64,000 bases of DNA from contig NZ_KI421494.1 of assembly GCF_000473065.1 (NCBI RefSeq), positions 48,752 through 112,751 on the forward strand, read 5' to 3'. This document shows positions 38,271 to 48,114 of this stretch, in pieces; positions within the stretch are counted from its first letter, which is position 1, and each line of letters begins with the position of its first letter. The translations under genes and the position numbers were made by a program. The notes beneath the pieces are model-generated. The model was not told where the DNA came from. It did no database searches and saw only the letters and a list, made by a program, of their open reading frames with translations. The stretch is from Bradyrhizobium sp. WSM1743 (lineage in GTDB: Bacteria > Pseudomonadota > Alphaproteobacteria > Rhizobiales > Xanthobacteraceae).

Positions 38271-39647
38271 ATGGACCTGCTCGCTACAACCAGTGCTGTC
38301 GCTGTTTCGTCTTATGCGCTGCTCTCGACGATCTACAAGAGTGCGCAAGCGCTTTATGCCCAACCGGCGATTAACTCATCGTTGCAGGACAACCTGGGAC
38401 GATCGGAGATGGCCCTTCCCAGTGTAGACGTCATCGTGCCGTGCTTCAACGAGGATCCAATCACGCTCGCCGAATGTCTGGAGTCGCTAGCGAGTCAAGA
38501 CTACGCCGGAAAGCTACAAGTCTATGTGGTCGACGACGGATCTGCAAATCGCGATCTTGTCGCGCCTGTGCACAAAATCTATGCGAACGATCCGAGGTTC
38601 AGCATCATCTTGCTGGCAAACAACGTTGGAAAACGCAAGGCGCAGATCGCTGCGATACGCAGCTCATCCGGTGACCTGGTCCTTAACGTCGACTCGGATA
38701 CGATACTTGCCGCTGACGTTGTCACGAAGCTGGTGTCGAAGATGCATGACCCGCAAATCGGGGCGGCCATGGGTCAGTTGATAGCGAGCAATCGCAGCCA
38801 AACCTGGCTGACCAGGCTGATCGATATGGAATACTGGATGGCGTGCAACGAAGAGCGCGCGGCGCAGGCGCGTTTCGGTGCCGTTATGTGCTGCTGCGGC
38901 CCATGTGCCATGTATCGTCGCTCCGCGCTCGCCTTGCTTCTCGATCAATACGAAGCGCAATTCTTTCGTGGAAAGCCGAGCGATTTCGGCGAGGATCGCC
39001 ATCTAACGATCCTCATGCTCAAGGCGGGGTTTCGAACCGAGTACGTCTCAGACGCGATCGCAGCAACAGTCGTCCCGGACCGCCTTGGGCCATATCTACG
39101 TCAGCAACTCCGCTGGGCCCGCAGTACCTTCCGGGACACGTTCCTCGCATTGCGCCTGCTACCAGAGCTCGATGGCTATCTGACGCTGGATGTTATCGGG
39201 CAAAATCTCGGCCCGTTGCTTCTCGCTCTTTCATCACTGGCTGCGCTCGCGCAACTCCTAATCGCAGGCTCTGTACCCTGGTGGACCGGATTGACGATTG
39301 CAGCAATGACAATGGTCCGGTGCAGTGTGGCAGCCATTCGTGCTCGCGAACTGCGGTTTCTCGGCTTCTCGCTCCACACACCGATCAATATCTTTCTCTT
39401 ACTTCCCTTGAAGGCCTATGCGCTTTGTACATTGAGCAACAGCGATTGGCTATCGCGCAAGGTCGCCAACGTGCCGGCCGACGGGGAAAAGCAATCTGTC
39501 ATTCTGCACCCGAACGCTGGACGAAGTGCTGCAAGTAAATTGGGAAGGTCTAGTACAAGTCGTAAGGCAAGGGTTTCCCAGTGTCCCTCGAGCCTGACGG
39601 CAACAGAGAGTGTTTGCGGTAGCGATCGTTCGACTGCCTGCAAGTAG
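38271..39647 (+). CDS. nodC: NodC, N-acetylglucosaminyltransferase (chitin synthase type)
   Basis: 458 residues. An N-terminal membrane segment precedes the GT2 domain with DVIVPCFNED, VYVVDDGSANR, LNVDSDT (DxD), GEDRHL (catalytic Asp) and QQLRWARS (QxxRW). C-terminal membrane spans follow (PLLLALSSLAALAQLLIAGS and others). It polymerises UDP-GlcNAc into the three- to five-sugar Nod-factor backbone at the inner membrane. The C-terminal tail after VNVPADGEKQ-type sequence is low-complexity and variable. Confidence 0.98.
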   Translation: MDLLATTSAVAVSSYALLSTIYKSAQALYAQPAINSSLQDNLGRSEMALPSVDVIVPCFNEDPITLAECLESLASQDYAGKLQVYVVDDGSANRDLVAPVHKIYANDPRFSIILLANNVGKRKAQIAAIRSSSGDLVLNVDSDTILAADVVTKLVSKMHDPQIGAAMGQLIASNRSQTWLTRLIDMEYWMACNEERAAQARFGAVMCCCGPCAMYRRSALALLLDQYEAQFFRGKPSDFGEDRHLTILMLKAGFRTEYVSDAIAATVVPDRLGPYLRQQLRWARSTFRDTFLALRLLPELDGYLTLDVIGQNLGPLLLALSSLAALAQLLIAGSVPWWTGLTIAAMTMVRCSVAAIRARELRFLGFSLHTPINIFLLLPLKAYALCTLSNSDWLSRKVANVPADGEKQSVILHPNAGRSAASKLGRSSTSRKARVSQCPSSLTATESVCGSDRSTACK

Positions 39648-39658
39648 GTAATTGGCTC

Positions 39659-40288
39659 ATGATCCAGGACGCAAACCATCAGCTATTAGAGCGAGAGCTG
39701 GCTGCCGACGATCCATGGCGGCTCGACAGTAGTTCCTTCGAGCAGGAGCGATACGCGCAAATGCTCCGGATGTCGCGTTGCAACGGAGATGTTTCGTGTG
39801 CCCTCGAAGTAGGATGTGCAGCCGGTGCATTCACGGACATGCTGGCTCCGCTATGCGAGCGGCTCACCGTTGTCGATGTCATGCCGCAGGCGATCGAGCG
39901 AGCGCGACTCCGGACCAGGAAGTGGTCACATATCACGTGGGTGACCTGCGACATTCAGCGGTTCTCGACCACTGAACAGTTCGACTTGATCGTGGTGGCT
40001 GAGGTTCTTTACTACCTCAAGGACATTGTCGAGATGCATGCGGCTATCCGCAACCTGGTGAGTATGCTTGCGCCAAATGGAGCTCTGATTTTCGGGTCCG
40101 CACGTGATGCCACATGTCAACGATGGGGGCATGCTGCTGGTGCCGAAACGGTGATCGCTCTCTTCAACGAGAGCCTATCGGAGGTCGAACGTCTGCACTT
40201 CAAGACCGAGTCGGTCAACGAAAACTGCTTGATCGTCCGGTTCCGGAAGCCGGGTCACTCGTCAGAACAATCAAACGTCGGCCACTAG
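39659..40288 (+). CDS. nodS: NodS, SAM-dependent Nod-factor N-methyltransferase
   Basis: 209 residues. The class I methyltransferase fold has motif I LEVGCAAGAFTDML, then LTVVDVMPQAIERA and FDLIVVAEVLYYL. NodS methylates the amino group of the terminal, deacetylated glucosamine. It is placed between nodC and nodU as in other Bradyrhizobium, and co-transcribed (12 bp from nodC, 13 bp to nodU). Confidence 0.97.
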   Translation: MIQDANHQLLERELAADDPWRLDSSSFEQERYAQMLRMSRCNGDVSCALEVGCAAGAFTDMLAPLCERLTVVDVMPQAIERARLRTRKWSHITWVTCDIQRFSTTEQFDLIVVAEVLYYLKDIVEMHAAIRNLVSMLAPNGALIFGSARDATCQRWGHAAGAETVIALFNESLSEVERLHFKTESVNENCLIVRFRKPGHSSEQSNVGH

Positions 40289-40301
40289 ACCAGGGGATCG
40301 T

Positions 40302-42011
40302 ATGCGTATCTGCGGCATCAAGTTAACACATGACGGGGCAATTGCTGTCGTCGAGGACGGGCGGCTTGTCTTTTGCACCGAGCAAGAAAAGCTCGGCAAC
40401 GGTCCACGCTACCAATCCGTCGAGAATCTCGATGCAGTCGTGCTCGCCTTGGCGGAGCATGGCCTGGATCCGCGGGACATCGATCAGTTCGTCATCGACG
40501 GCTGGGATGGGGAGATTGAGTCGCAGTTCCAGGTCCTAAGTGGAGCTGTGCCGATCGCGCTGAAGGGGGCGCCATATGTCGAGCGCCATGCTGAGGCCCT
40601 TCTTGATTCCGTCGACGGCTTTGGCCTGATCCTCGGAGGCAAGGTGTTTCCATATAAGAGCTACCCGCACGTCACAGGCCACGTCGCGTCAGCATATAGC
40701 ACCAGTCCGTTTGCCAGCGCGGGAAAACCCGCGTTCTGTCTGGTATGGGACGGCTGCATCTTTCCACGTCTTTACTATGTCGAACCTCGGGGCGCACGGC
40801 TCATTGCATCCCTGTTTCCGATGATCGGACATGCCTATGCTGCCGCGGGCCTTCACTTCGGCCCATACAAGCAGCCGAACCGCTCCAGTTGGGATTTGGG
40901 CATCGCCGGCAAGCTGATGGCTTACATCGCGCTTGGCTCTGTCGACGAAAGCATCGTCGCAGTGTTTCAGGAGCTCTATGAAAAGCGCTTCGCCGCTGAC
41001 ACGGAGCAGGCTCGTCGCTACCGCGCTGAGATCAACAATGCGGAAGCGTCTCTTGCGGCTCTGCACGGCTTCTTCGAGGCAAGCGCTTTGCGCCTGGCGG
41101 CCAAGCGAGCGGAGGACGTCCTTGCGTCGTTTCATGTGTTCGTGGAACGTCTTCTTGTCAAGGAAATGGCGATGGTTCTGCTGCAACACTCGTCGCTTCC
41201 GGGAGCGCGAAATCTATGTATCGCCGGAGGCTGCGGTCTCAACATCAAGTGGAACAGCGCGCTTCGTGCGACTGGATTGTTCGATGATGTTTGGGTGCCG
41301 CCGTTTCCGAATGACAGCGGCTCGGCAATCGGCGCTGCTTGCGGCGCGATGGCGGCGCAAAATGGCTTCGGGCCATTGGAATGGTCAGTCTACAGTGGTC
41401 CGGCCCTGCAAGACAGCGAGCTTCCGCCGGATTGGGAGGCGGCGCCGTGCAGTCTGCGTGAACTTGCGGCGATTCTCGCGGACGACAAGCCGGTCATCTT
41501 CCTTTCCGGGCGCGCCGAACTTGGGCCGCGGGCGTTGGGCGGCAGAAGCATTGTTGCAGCCCCGACCTCGCCGGCAATGAAGGATCATCTCAACGACATC
41601 AAGCGTCGCGAGCACTTCCGGCCGGTGGCGCCGATCTGTCTGGAGGATCGGGCGCCGGAGATTTTCAGCCCTGGTACGCCAGATCCCTACATGCTGTTCG
41701 ATCACCAGACCCGCGCGGAATGGCGCGACAAGGTCCCCGCTGTGGTCCATCTCGACGGTTCGGCGCGGCTGCAGACAATCTCCCGCAACTCTCCGCACAA
41801 AATCGCCGAGCTTCTCGTCGAATTTGAAAAACTTACCGGCATTCCGCTGCTCTGTAATACGAGTGCCAACCTCCACGGACGTGGCTTCTTCCCGGATGCT
41901 GCCGCGGCATGCCAATGGGGACGCGTTGAACATGTGTGGTGCGACGGCCTGCTCTGGACCAAAACGGTCGTAGGGAAGCCATCGTCGGCTGAACGACTTT
42001 TGCCGGCCTAA
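40302..42011 (+). CDS. nodU: NodU, Nod-factor 6-O-carbamoyltransferase
   Basis: 569 residues, with AGGGGA before the ATG. Family features: the N-terminal Kae1-like ATPase/YrdC-related domain (LTHDGAIAVVEDGRLVFCTE, with the metal His region HVTGHVASAY) and the C-terminal carbamoyltransferase domain (SGRAELGPRALGGRSIVAAP, HFRPVAPICLEDRAPEIF, IPLLCNTSANLHGRGFF). It adds a carbamoyl group at O-6 of the non-reducing sugar, using carbamoyl phosphate. It is a distant homologue of NolO downstream. Confidence 0.97.
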   Translation: MRICGIKLTHDGAIAVVEDGRLVFCTEQEKLGNGPRYQSVENLDAVVLALAEHGLDPRDIDQFVIDGWDGEIESQFQVLSGAVPIALKGAPYVERHAEALLDSVDGFGLILGGKVFPYKSYPHVTGHVASAYSTSPFASAGKPAFCLVWDGCIFPRLYYVEPRGARLIASLFPMIGHAYAAAGLHFGPYKQPNRSSWDLGIAGKLMAYIALGSVDESIVAVFQELYEKRFAADTEQARRYRAEINNAEASLAALHGFFEASALRLAAKRAEDVLASFHVFVERLLVKEMAMVLLQHSSLPGARNLCIAGGCGLNIKWNSALRATGLFDDVWVPPFPNDSGSAIGAACGAMAAQNGFGPLEWSVYSGPALQDSELPPDWEAAPCSLRELAAILADDKPVIFLSGRAELGPRALGGRSIVAAPTSPAMKDHLNDIKRREHFRPVAPICLEDRAPEIFSPGTPDPYMLFDHQTRAEWRDKVPAVVHLDGSARLQTISRNSPHKIAELLVEFEKLTGIPLLCNTSANLHGRGFFPDAAAACQWGRVEHVWCDGLLWTKTVVGKPSSAERLLPA

Positions 42012-42018
42012 GGTGAAC

Positions 42019-42933
42019 ATGTCCACCGTAGCAATCGACCTTGCCGGGGTAAGTAAGTCATTTGGCGGCAAGCTCATCGTCAATGAGCTGTCGTTGTCGG
42101 TTGCGCGCGGAGAATGCTTCGGCCTGCTCGGGCCGAATGGAGCTGGCAAGAGCACGACTGCACGTATGCTTCTCGGCATGATCTCGCCGGACGCAGGCAA
42201 GATTACGGTCCTGAATGAGCCTGTACCTGCACGTGCTCGGCTAGCACGTGTGCGCATCGGCGTGGTGCCGCAGTTCGACAACCTCGAACTAGGATTCACC
42301 GTAAAAGAGAACCTGCTTGTGTTTGGCCGTTACTTCGGCATGAGCGCCCGCAAGATCGAGGCGGTCGCTCCCTCGCTGCTCGAGTTTGCGCGCCTCGAAA
42401 GCAAGGCGGATGTGCGTGTCGCTGAGCTGTCCGGCGGCATGAAACGGCGGCTGACGCTGGCGCGCGCCCTAATAAATGATCCACACCTGCTCGTGATGGA
42501 CGAGCCGACGACCGGTCTCGACCCACATGCACGTCACCTGATCTGGGAACGCCTGCGAGTTCTGCTTGCGCGTGGCAAGACGATTCTCTTGACCACGCAC
42601 TTCATGGAAGAGGCCGAGCGCCTATGCGATCGGCTGTGTGTGCTTGAGGGGGGGCGCAAGATCGCCGAAGGCAAGCCCGACGCCTTGATTGACGAGCATA
42701 TCGGCTGCGACGTGATCGAGATCTATGGTGGTAATCCACATGAGCTCAGTGAGCTGATTAGGCCTCATGCGCGAAACGTCGAAGTGAGTGGAGAGACGCT
42801 GTTTTGTTATGCGGCACATCCGGAGCAGGTACGCGCGCAACTGCGCGGGCGAGCGGGCCTTCGCATTCTGCAGCGCCCGCCGAATCTCGAAGACGTGTTC
42901 TTGCAGCTGACCGGGCGCGAGATGGAGAAATGA
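42019..42933 (+). CDS. nodI: NodI, ABC transporter ATPase for Nod-factor export
   Basis: 304 residues from the ATG at 42019, chosen because AAGGTGA lies just before it; a GTG two codons upstream is possible. Walker A GPNGAGKS, signature LSGGMKRRLTLARAL, Walker B LLVMDEPTTGLDPHAR and the H-loop TTHFMEEAERL are present. With NodJ it exports lipochitooligosaccharides across the inner membrane. It lies 7 bp behind nodU. Confidence 0.97.
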   Translation: MSTVAIDLAGVSKSFGGKLIVNELSLSVARGECFGLLGPNGAGKSTTARMLLGMISPDAGKITVLNEPVPARARLARVRIGVVPQFDNLELGFTVKENLLVFGRYFGMSARKIEAVAPSLLEFARLESKADVRVAELSGGMKRRLTLARALINDPHLLVMDEPTTGLDPHARHLIWERLRVLLARGKTILLTTHFMEEAERLCDRLCVLEGGRKIAEGKPDALIDEHIGCDVIEIYGGNPHELSELIRPHARNVEVSGETLFCYAAHPEQVRAQLRGRAGLRILQRPPNLEDVFLQLTGREMEK

Positions 42934-42936
42934 TCG

Positions 42937-43725
42937 ATGGGTGAAAGCTATGCCGCGGTGATGCCGGCTAACGCGTACAACTGGATCGCAGTGTGGCGTC
43001 GAAATTGTCTTGCGTGGCGGAAAGTCGCTCCTGCGTCGGTGCTCGGCAGCCTCGCAGATCCTCTAACCAATCTATTTGGCCTGGGCCTTGGCCTTGGCGT
43101 AATCGTGGGAAGCGTCGAGGGTACCTCGTACATCGCGTTTCTGGCGGCTGGCGTGGTCGCGACCAGCGCGATGACTTCCGCGACCTTCGAAACCCTCTAT
43201 GCGACCTTTGCGCGCATGGACATGAGCCGCACCTGGGAGGCGATCCTGTCCACGCAGCTCACGCTTGGCGATATCGTGTTAGGTGAGCTGGTCTGGGCGG
43301 CCAGCAAGTCCGTTCTCGCCGGAACAGCAATCGGCACTGTCGCTGCCACGCTTGGTTATGCCTCCTGGCCGTCCATCTTCTATGCGATGCCAGCTGTCGC
43401 ACTTACCGGCCTTGTCTTCGCCAGCCTGGCGATGGTCGTCATATCTCTCGCACCAAGCTACGAGTACTTCGTGTTCTACCAGACGCTTGTGCTAACGCCC
43501 ATGATGTTTTTGTGTGGCGCGGTCTTTCCGATGAACCAATTGCCGAGCTCGTTTCAGCACTTCGCCGGCTTGTTGCCCCTCGCACATTCGGTCGACCTCA
43601 TTCGACCTGTGATGCTTGAGCGCGGCGCCGGCGACGCTGCTCTGCATGTCGCCGCGCTGTGCATGTACGCAGTATTTCCCTTCTTCGTGTCGACGGCGCT
43701 ACTTCGGCGTCGCCTGCTCCGTTGA
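42937..43725 (+). CDS. nodJ: NodJ, ABC-2 type permease for Nod-factor export
   Basis: 262 residues with six hydrophobic segments and the NodJ/ABC-2 signature region (SSFQHFAGLLPLAHSVDLIR near the C-terminus, TPMMFLCGAVFPMNQLP before it). It starts 3 bp after nodI and forms the membrane half of the NodIJ exporter. Confidence 0.97.
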   Translation: MGESYAAVMPANAYNWIAVWRRNCLAWRKVAPASVLGSLADPLTNLFGLGLGLGVIVGSVEGTSYIAFLAAGVVATSAMTSATFETLYATFARMDMSRTWEAILSTQLTLGDIVLGELVWAASKSVLAGTAIGTVAATLGYASWPSIFYAMPAVALTGLVFASLAMVVISLAPSYEYFVFYQTLVLTPMMFLCGAVFPMNQLPSSFQHFAGLLPLAHSVDLIRPVMLERGAGDAALHVAALCMYAVFPFFVSTALLRRRLLR

Positions 43726-43726
43726 C

Positions 43727-43888
43727 ATGAAGTGCCGGGAGAGCAAACCAAACTCGATGAATGCGGTCTCTCGATGCCGTTTGCCGCGGCATGAGGCGGT
43801 TCGAACCGTCGCGGCCGCGCTGATTGTTAAAGGACGCGATCAAGCCGGGAGTAGGGCCTGTTGGTCCGAGATTCCACTACCTCGATAG
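43727..43888 (+). CDS. Possible 53-residue ORF between nodJ and nolO
   Basis: An ATG lies 1 bp after the nodJ stop. The frame reads MKCRESKPNSMNAVSRCRLP and then VRTVAAALIVKGRDQ. The last part resembles the first strand of Nudix proteins but breaks off. In B. japonicum small ORFs (nolM, nolN) are described in this place. It could be real, a Nudix fragment or chance. The rest of the gap to nolO (43889-44020) holds nothing recognisable. Confidence 0.25.
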   Translation: MKCRESKPNSMNAVSRCRLPRHEAVRTVAAALIVKGRDQAGSRACWSEIPLPR

Positions 43889-44020
43889 GCGCTAAGCAAT
43901 GAGACGGACTTGGACGCTTGGTCGTGCTGTCTGTCCGTCGCAGCCGCCGGAGCGTGACAGGACAGATAACGTACGGGGAATGGCAGCTAGCCTTTCCGTA
44001 ATGATCAAATGGAGAGCGAG

Positions 44021-46060
44021 ATGTTGTGTCTGGGAATAAGTGGTGGTCTAGACAGAATCTTTGAAAGTTCGCCTGAGTTGCCGAATACATTTCTGCACGA
44101 TGGCGCTGCCGTCCTTGTGCGGGATGGTCGCGTGATCGCTGCCGTCGAAGAGGAGCGGCTCAATCGGGTCAAGCACTCCAACAAGTTCCCGAGCAACGCG
44201 ATCCGATACTGCCTATCTAGTGCAGGCGTTGAGCTTGGCGAGATCGACCGGATCGCGTTTTATGCGACCGAAGCCTACTGCAACGCCATGCTCGAGCGAC
44301 AGTTTGTGTCTCGGCCGGTTGAGTTGAACGCCAAGCTGTTGGCGCGGCATCTGCTGGCACAGGTGTTCGGCACCGATGTCGATGCGTCGCGGGTTTCATT
44401 CGTGAATCACCATGAAGCCCATGCCGCGAGTGCGTTCGCGATGTCCGGGTTCGAGCAAAGCCTCATTTTTGCGGTCGACGGCGGAGGCGATTTTTGCTCC
44501 GGTCTACTGGCGGTGGGGTCTGGTACCGAAATTACGCAGCTCGCAAGCTTCCCAGAAAGCGACTCTCTCGGGCTGTTCTATCTCGAGACGATCCGATATC
44601 TCGGCTATGGGCTATTCGATGAGTACAAAGTCATGGGGCTTGCCCCCTATGGTGACCCCGCTCCCTATCGCGAGCTCTTCGCGCAGTTCTACGAACTGTT
44701 GGACAACGGTGGCTATCGCCTCCACCTGGACCGAATAGGGCCGGCCTTGATCCGCAATATCGAGATCCGGCGAAAGGGCATGCCATTCACGCAGCAGCAT
44801 CGAGATGTCAGCGCTACGCTGCAGGAAGCGCTGGAGCGGATCATCTTTCACATCCTGCGGCACCATCGCGAAGCGACGGGTATGACGCGTTTGTGTCTGG
44901 CTGGAGGGGTGGCCCACAACTGTACGGTGAACGGTAAGCTACTCTATTCGGGGCTTTTCGAGGACATCTTCGTCCAACCCGCTGCACACGACGCCGGTTG
45001 CGCACTCGGCGCTGCATTGATGATGTCAAACGAGCTGGGCCGGCCTGCGCCGCGCGAGCGACTGCGGGACGTCTATTGGGGGCCCGGTCTCGGAACCGAG
45101 CAAGCGGTGGAACACGAGCTCAATGCATGGTCCGGCCACCTCGATATTCGACGCAGTGACGACATCGCAGCTAGTGCGGCTGACTGGATGGCAAATGGTG
45201 CTGTGATCGGTTGGGTTCAGGGCCGTTCTGAGTTCGGACCACGTGCGCTTGGCAATCGCAGCATTCTCGCCGACCCCCGGCCGGCAGAAAACAAGAACCG
45301 GATCAACGCGATGGTCAAAAAGCGTGAGGGCTATCGTCCCTTTGCCCCATCCGTGCTGGAGGAGGATGCAAGTGAGTTCTTTGAGCTCCCAGGCGGCAAG
45401 CGTGAGTTTCCCTTCATGAACTTCGTGGTTCGTGTGCGTGAAGCCCACCATAGCGTGCTCGGTGCGGTCACGCATGTTGATGGTACCGCTCGGCTGCAAA
45501 CGGTCTCGCGCAACTCAAACCCCGCCTATTGGGATGTCATTAATGCATTCAAGAATCGAACCGGCATCCCGGTTCTTCTAAACACGTCCTTTAACAACAA
45601 TGCCGAGCCGATCGTAGATTCTGTTGCGGACGCCATCGTAACGTTTTTGACGACTGACCTGGACGGACTTGTCGTTGGACCATTCCTCGTCAGCAAGCGG
45701 GCGGCAACGCTGCAGGATTGGTGCACACTGAGCGTTTCCTTGCCGCCGTATGCATCCCTTCATCGCGTTCGCTCCCACGTGGCGGAAGATCGCCAGGAAA
45801 CGGTCTGCGAGATCCGCACGGGACATTCGGGCGGCGACGGCGTGCGCATATCACATGAGCTTTTCGAGCTGCTGATGCGGATCGAGGGGGAGGCGTCGCT
45901 CGGTGATCTTCTTGACACAACCATGTTGGACCAGGCCAAGCGCGAAGATCTCGTGAAGGAACTGCGGTTCGTGTGGGAGCAGCGCCGCGTTCGGCTGCAT
46001 CCGTCACGCGCTGCTTGCGGCCGCCTTAAAGCGCAAGGCGAAGCAGAACCGCGGTCGTGA
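44021..46060 (+). CDS. nolO: NolO, Nod-factor O-carbamoyltransferase
   Basis: 679 residues from the ATG at 44021 (GGAGAGCGAG upstream); an ATG at 44009 is an alternative. Same two-domain fold as NodU: N-terminal MLCLGIS and HDGAAVLVRDGRVIAAVEEE, metal-site VNHHEAHAASAF, GLAPYGDP; C-terminal QGRSEFGPRALGNRSILADP, GYRPFAPSVLEEDASEFF and VLLNTSFNNNAEPIVDS. A about 80-residue extra C-terminus is present. NolO carbamoylates the 3-O (or 4-O) position, complementing NodU at O-6. It lies 295 bp after nodJ, so it may belong to the same transcript or have its own promoter. Confidence 0.95.
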   Translation: MLCLGISGGLDRIFESSPELPNTFLHDGAAVLVRDGRVIAAVEEERLNRVKHSNKFPSNAIRYCLSSAGVELGEIDRIAFYATEAYCNAMLERQFVSRPVELNAKLLARHLLAQVFGTDVDASRVSFVNHHEAHAASAFAMSGFEQSLIFAVDGGGDFCSGLLAVGSGTEITQLASFPESDSLGLFYLETIRYLGYGLFDEYKVMGLAPYGDPAPYRELFAQFYELLDNGGYRLHLDRIGPALIRNIEIRRKGMPFTQQHRDVSATLQEALERIIFHILRHHREATGMTRLCLAGGVAHNCTVNGKLLYSGLFEDIFVQPAAHDAGCALGAALMMSNELGRPAPRERLRDVYWGPGLGTEQAVEHELNAWSGHLDIRRSDDIAASAADWMANGAVIGWVQGRSEFGPRALGNRSILADPRPAENKNRINAMVKKREGYRPFAPSVLEEDASEFFELPGGKREFPFMNFVVRVREAHHSVLGAVTHVDGTARLQTVSRNSNPAYWDVINAFKNRTGIPVLLNTSFNNNAEPIVDSVADAIVTFLTTDLDGLVVGPFLVSKRAATLQDWCTLSVSLPPYASLHRVRSHVAEDRQETVCEIRTGHSGGDGVRISHELFELLMRIEGEASLGDLLDTTMLDQAKREDLVKELRFVWEQRRVRLHPSRAACGRLKAQGEAEPRS

Positions 46061-46334
46061 GTATGGTCATGGCTATGCCTCCGTGCACAGGAGGTCAGGC
46101 TGAGATGTAGTAGGGCACAATAGGCATCCGGCTGAACTCGGGCATATCAGCGCAATAGCCCTGAATGGAAGAAGGAAAAGTGTTGAGAGAGCTCGCTACG
46201 AGGATAGCACTGCTATGAAGTTCTACCGACGCAACTCGCGAGCAGCACACACGCCGACTATAACGTCGGTCAAGAGCATATGTGACGTGTCTCCCGTGAC
46301 GTCTTTCGTTCAACCAGGAGCACGGAAGGGGGCA

Positions 46335-47327
46335 ATGCAGATGCACGGCGGTTCGAAAAATGATCGGTTCGTTGTGTCCCGACGACGTACGGGGTTGGGC
46401 GATTGCCTGTGGTCGCTGGCGGCCGCCTGGCGTTTTGCAAAGCAGACGGGGCGGACGCTAGCCATTGATTGGCGGGGATCTTGTTATCTCGATGAGCCAT
46501 TCACCAATGCCTTTCCAGTTTTCTTCGAACCGGTTCAAGACATTGCTGGCGTGCGGGTGATTTGCGGTGACGAGATCAACCAGTGTTCATTTCCGGGACC
46601 ATTCTTCCCGGCATGGTGGAACAAGCCATCCATCGATTGCGTCTATCGCCCGGACGAGCAGATTTTTCGGGAACGCGACGAACTCGATCAATTGTTCCAA
46701 AGTCAGAAAGATAGTGACGCTAACACGGTTGTGTGTGACGCCTGCCTGATGTGGCGCTGCGATCAGGAGGCCGAACGAGAAATCTTTCGGAGCATCAAGC
46801 CACGACCTGAAATTCAGGGTCGGATTGATGCTATCTACCGCGAGCACTTTGAATCGTACAGCGTAATCGGCATCCATGTCCGGCATGGCAATGGCGAGGA
46901 TATCATGGGGCATGCTCCCTACTGGGCTGACCCGGAGCGCGCCTTGCGACAGGTCTGTAATGCCATTGATAAGGCCAGGGGGCTACCCCACGCAAAACCC
47001 GTGAGGGCTTTCCTGTGCACGGACAGCGCGCTCGTCCTTGAGAAGATTTCGACTATATTCCCTGATGTTTTCACGATCCCAAAACGATTCCAGGCGCCTC
47101 AGGCTGGCCCATTGCACAACGCGGCGCTCGGAGCCGAGGGCGGCTTTTCCGCCCTCATCGAAATGTATCTCCTTGCGCGCTGCGACACTGTGATCCGTTT
47201 TCCCCCGACGAGCGCCTTCACGCGCTATGCGCGTCTCTTTGCCCCACGCGTTATAGAATTCGACTTGAATGATCCGAGCCGATTGATCTTGATTGAAGAA
47301 AAATCGAAAGATCTCGTAGCTTCATGA
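46335..47327 (+). CDS. nodZ: NodZ, alpha-1,6-fucosyltransferase of Nod factor
   Basis: 330 residues from the ATG at 46335, which has GGAAGGGGG five bases before it; a 370-codon frame opens at 46215. GT23-type features include RRRTGLGDCLWSLAAAWRFA (nucleotide-sugar region), GIHVRHGNGEDIMGHAPYW (donor-binding His-Arg) and IRFPPTSAFTRYARLF. It transfers fucose from GDP-fucose to O-6 of the reducing-end GlcNAc, the host-range-determining substituent for soybean and siratro. No fucose methylation or GDP-fucose synthesis genes are in the window. Confidence 0.96.
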   Translation: MQMHGGSKNDRFVVSRRRTGLGDCLWSLAAAWRFAKQTGRTLAIDWRGSCYLDEPFTNAFPVFFEPVQDIAGVRVICGDEINQCSFPGPFFPAWWNKPSIDCVYRPDEQIFRERDELDQLFQSQKDSDANTVVCDACLMWRCDQEAEREIFRSIKPRPEIQGRIDAIYREHFESYSVIGIHVRHGNGEDIMGHAPYWADPERALRQVCNAIDKARGLPHAKPVRAFLCTDSALVLEKISTIFPDVFTIPKRFQAPQAGPLHNAALGAEGGFSALIEMYLLARCDTVIRFPPTSAFTRYARLFAPRVIEFDLNDPSRLILIEEKSKDLVAS

Positions 47328-47530
47328 AAGTCGTAGCTCGATTGATCGATCTGATTGCCGCTCTTTGCATCCAGCAGTACTGGCAGTTCTTTTCGGGGCG
47401 GCAAATGTCTGTCCAAAGGGATGCGCTGCCGCGAACTTCCAGCGGAGAACAGAACGATGCGGAGGCCGAATGCCTTCCGCAGAAGCTCGACGTCGACAAC
47501 AATGGCGTCAACGTTCTGCAGTCGCGTTAA
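47324..47530 (+). CDS. Possible 68-residue ORF coupled to nodZ
   Basis: The ATG overlaps the nodZ stop (ATGA), as in coupled operons. The frame reads MKVVARLIDLIAALCIQQYW, then a polar stretch ending VDVDNNGVNVLQSR-like. One hydrophobic helix at the start. No family recognised. The overlap is suggestive, but the sequence could be a chance frame. Confidence 0.3.
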   Translation: MKVVARLIDLIAALCIQQYWQFFSGRQMSVQRDALPRTSSGEQNDAEAECLPQKLDVDNNGVNVLQSR

Positions 47531-48050
47531 ACAAGTGGAACACGTCTTCATCTTCGCCTCGGGCGGACCCGCAAGTCGAAGCTAATCGGTGGTCGATCGC
47601 GGATGAACATATCGAAAGGTCCGCCGTTCAGCCGGTGCGTTCCGTCGTGGCGGTCGGGCGCTCGCAGGTGCGGACGGGCGCTCTCGAGATCCACTATTTT
47701 GGGGAAACGTTCAGCACGCCAGGTCGTGGTCCGGAATCAATCCGGCCGGCGATGTGCCAGTGTTGGACGTGAAGTCAGCATCAGTTGCCAGCGAATCTAA
47801 CGTAGAAGCGCGTAACGTCAGTTTTCGAGTTGACGCGGCTACTGGCCGTGGCCGCTATCCTGATCGATCGTTGCTTCGACGAGGGGCGCTGGCCTCCGCT
47901 GGCTCTTCCGGCTGTGCAATCAGGAGATAACATGCGGATTGCAACCTGGTCTTGACGCAGGCGTCGTGAGCTCGTGGCATTACGTAGCTGATGCACCATC
48001 ACTGTCACAAAGCAAACGCACTGTGTCTTGAACCCGCCAAGCATTCCGTG
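47531..48050. other. Intergenic stretch before the fixR promoter
   Basis: No gene recognised. The last 100 bp hold the upstream activating region of fixR. Confidence 0.4.
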
Positions 48051-48068
48051 CTCGCGACATTAAGACGC
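48051..48068 (+). promoter_or_regulatory. Candidate RegR upstream activating site of fixR-nifA
   Basis: CTCGCGACATTAAGACGC is an imperfect palindrome (GCGAC...GACGC) centred about 68 bp before the transcription start expected from the -24/-12 element. In B. japonicum the redox regulator RegR binds an imperfect dyad at this distance to give basal fixR-nifA expression. The assignment rests on position and that precedent. Confidence 0.5.
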
Positions 48069-48098
48069 AAAACGGAAGGGGATTTAGCTGCATCGCGA

Positions 48099-48114
48099 TG
48101 GCCCAAATCCTGCT
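48099..48114 (+). promoter_or_regulatory. Sigma54 (-24/-12) promoter of fixR-nifA
   Basis: TGGCCCAAATCCTGCT: GG-N10-GC, 35 bp before the fixR GTG. It agrees with the known RpoN-dependent, NifA-autoactivated fixRp1 promoter of B. japonicum. The -24 side is weaker than in the fixA promoter. Confidence 0.65.
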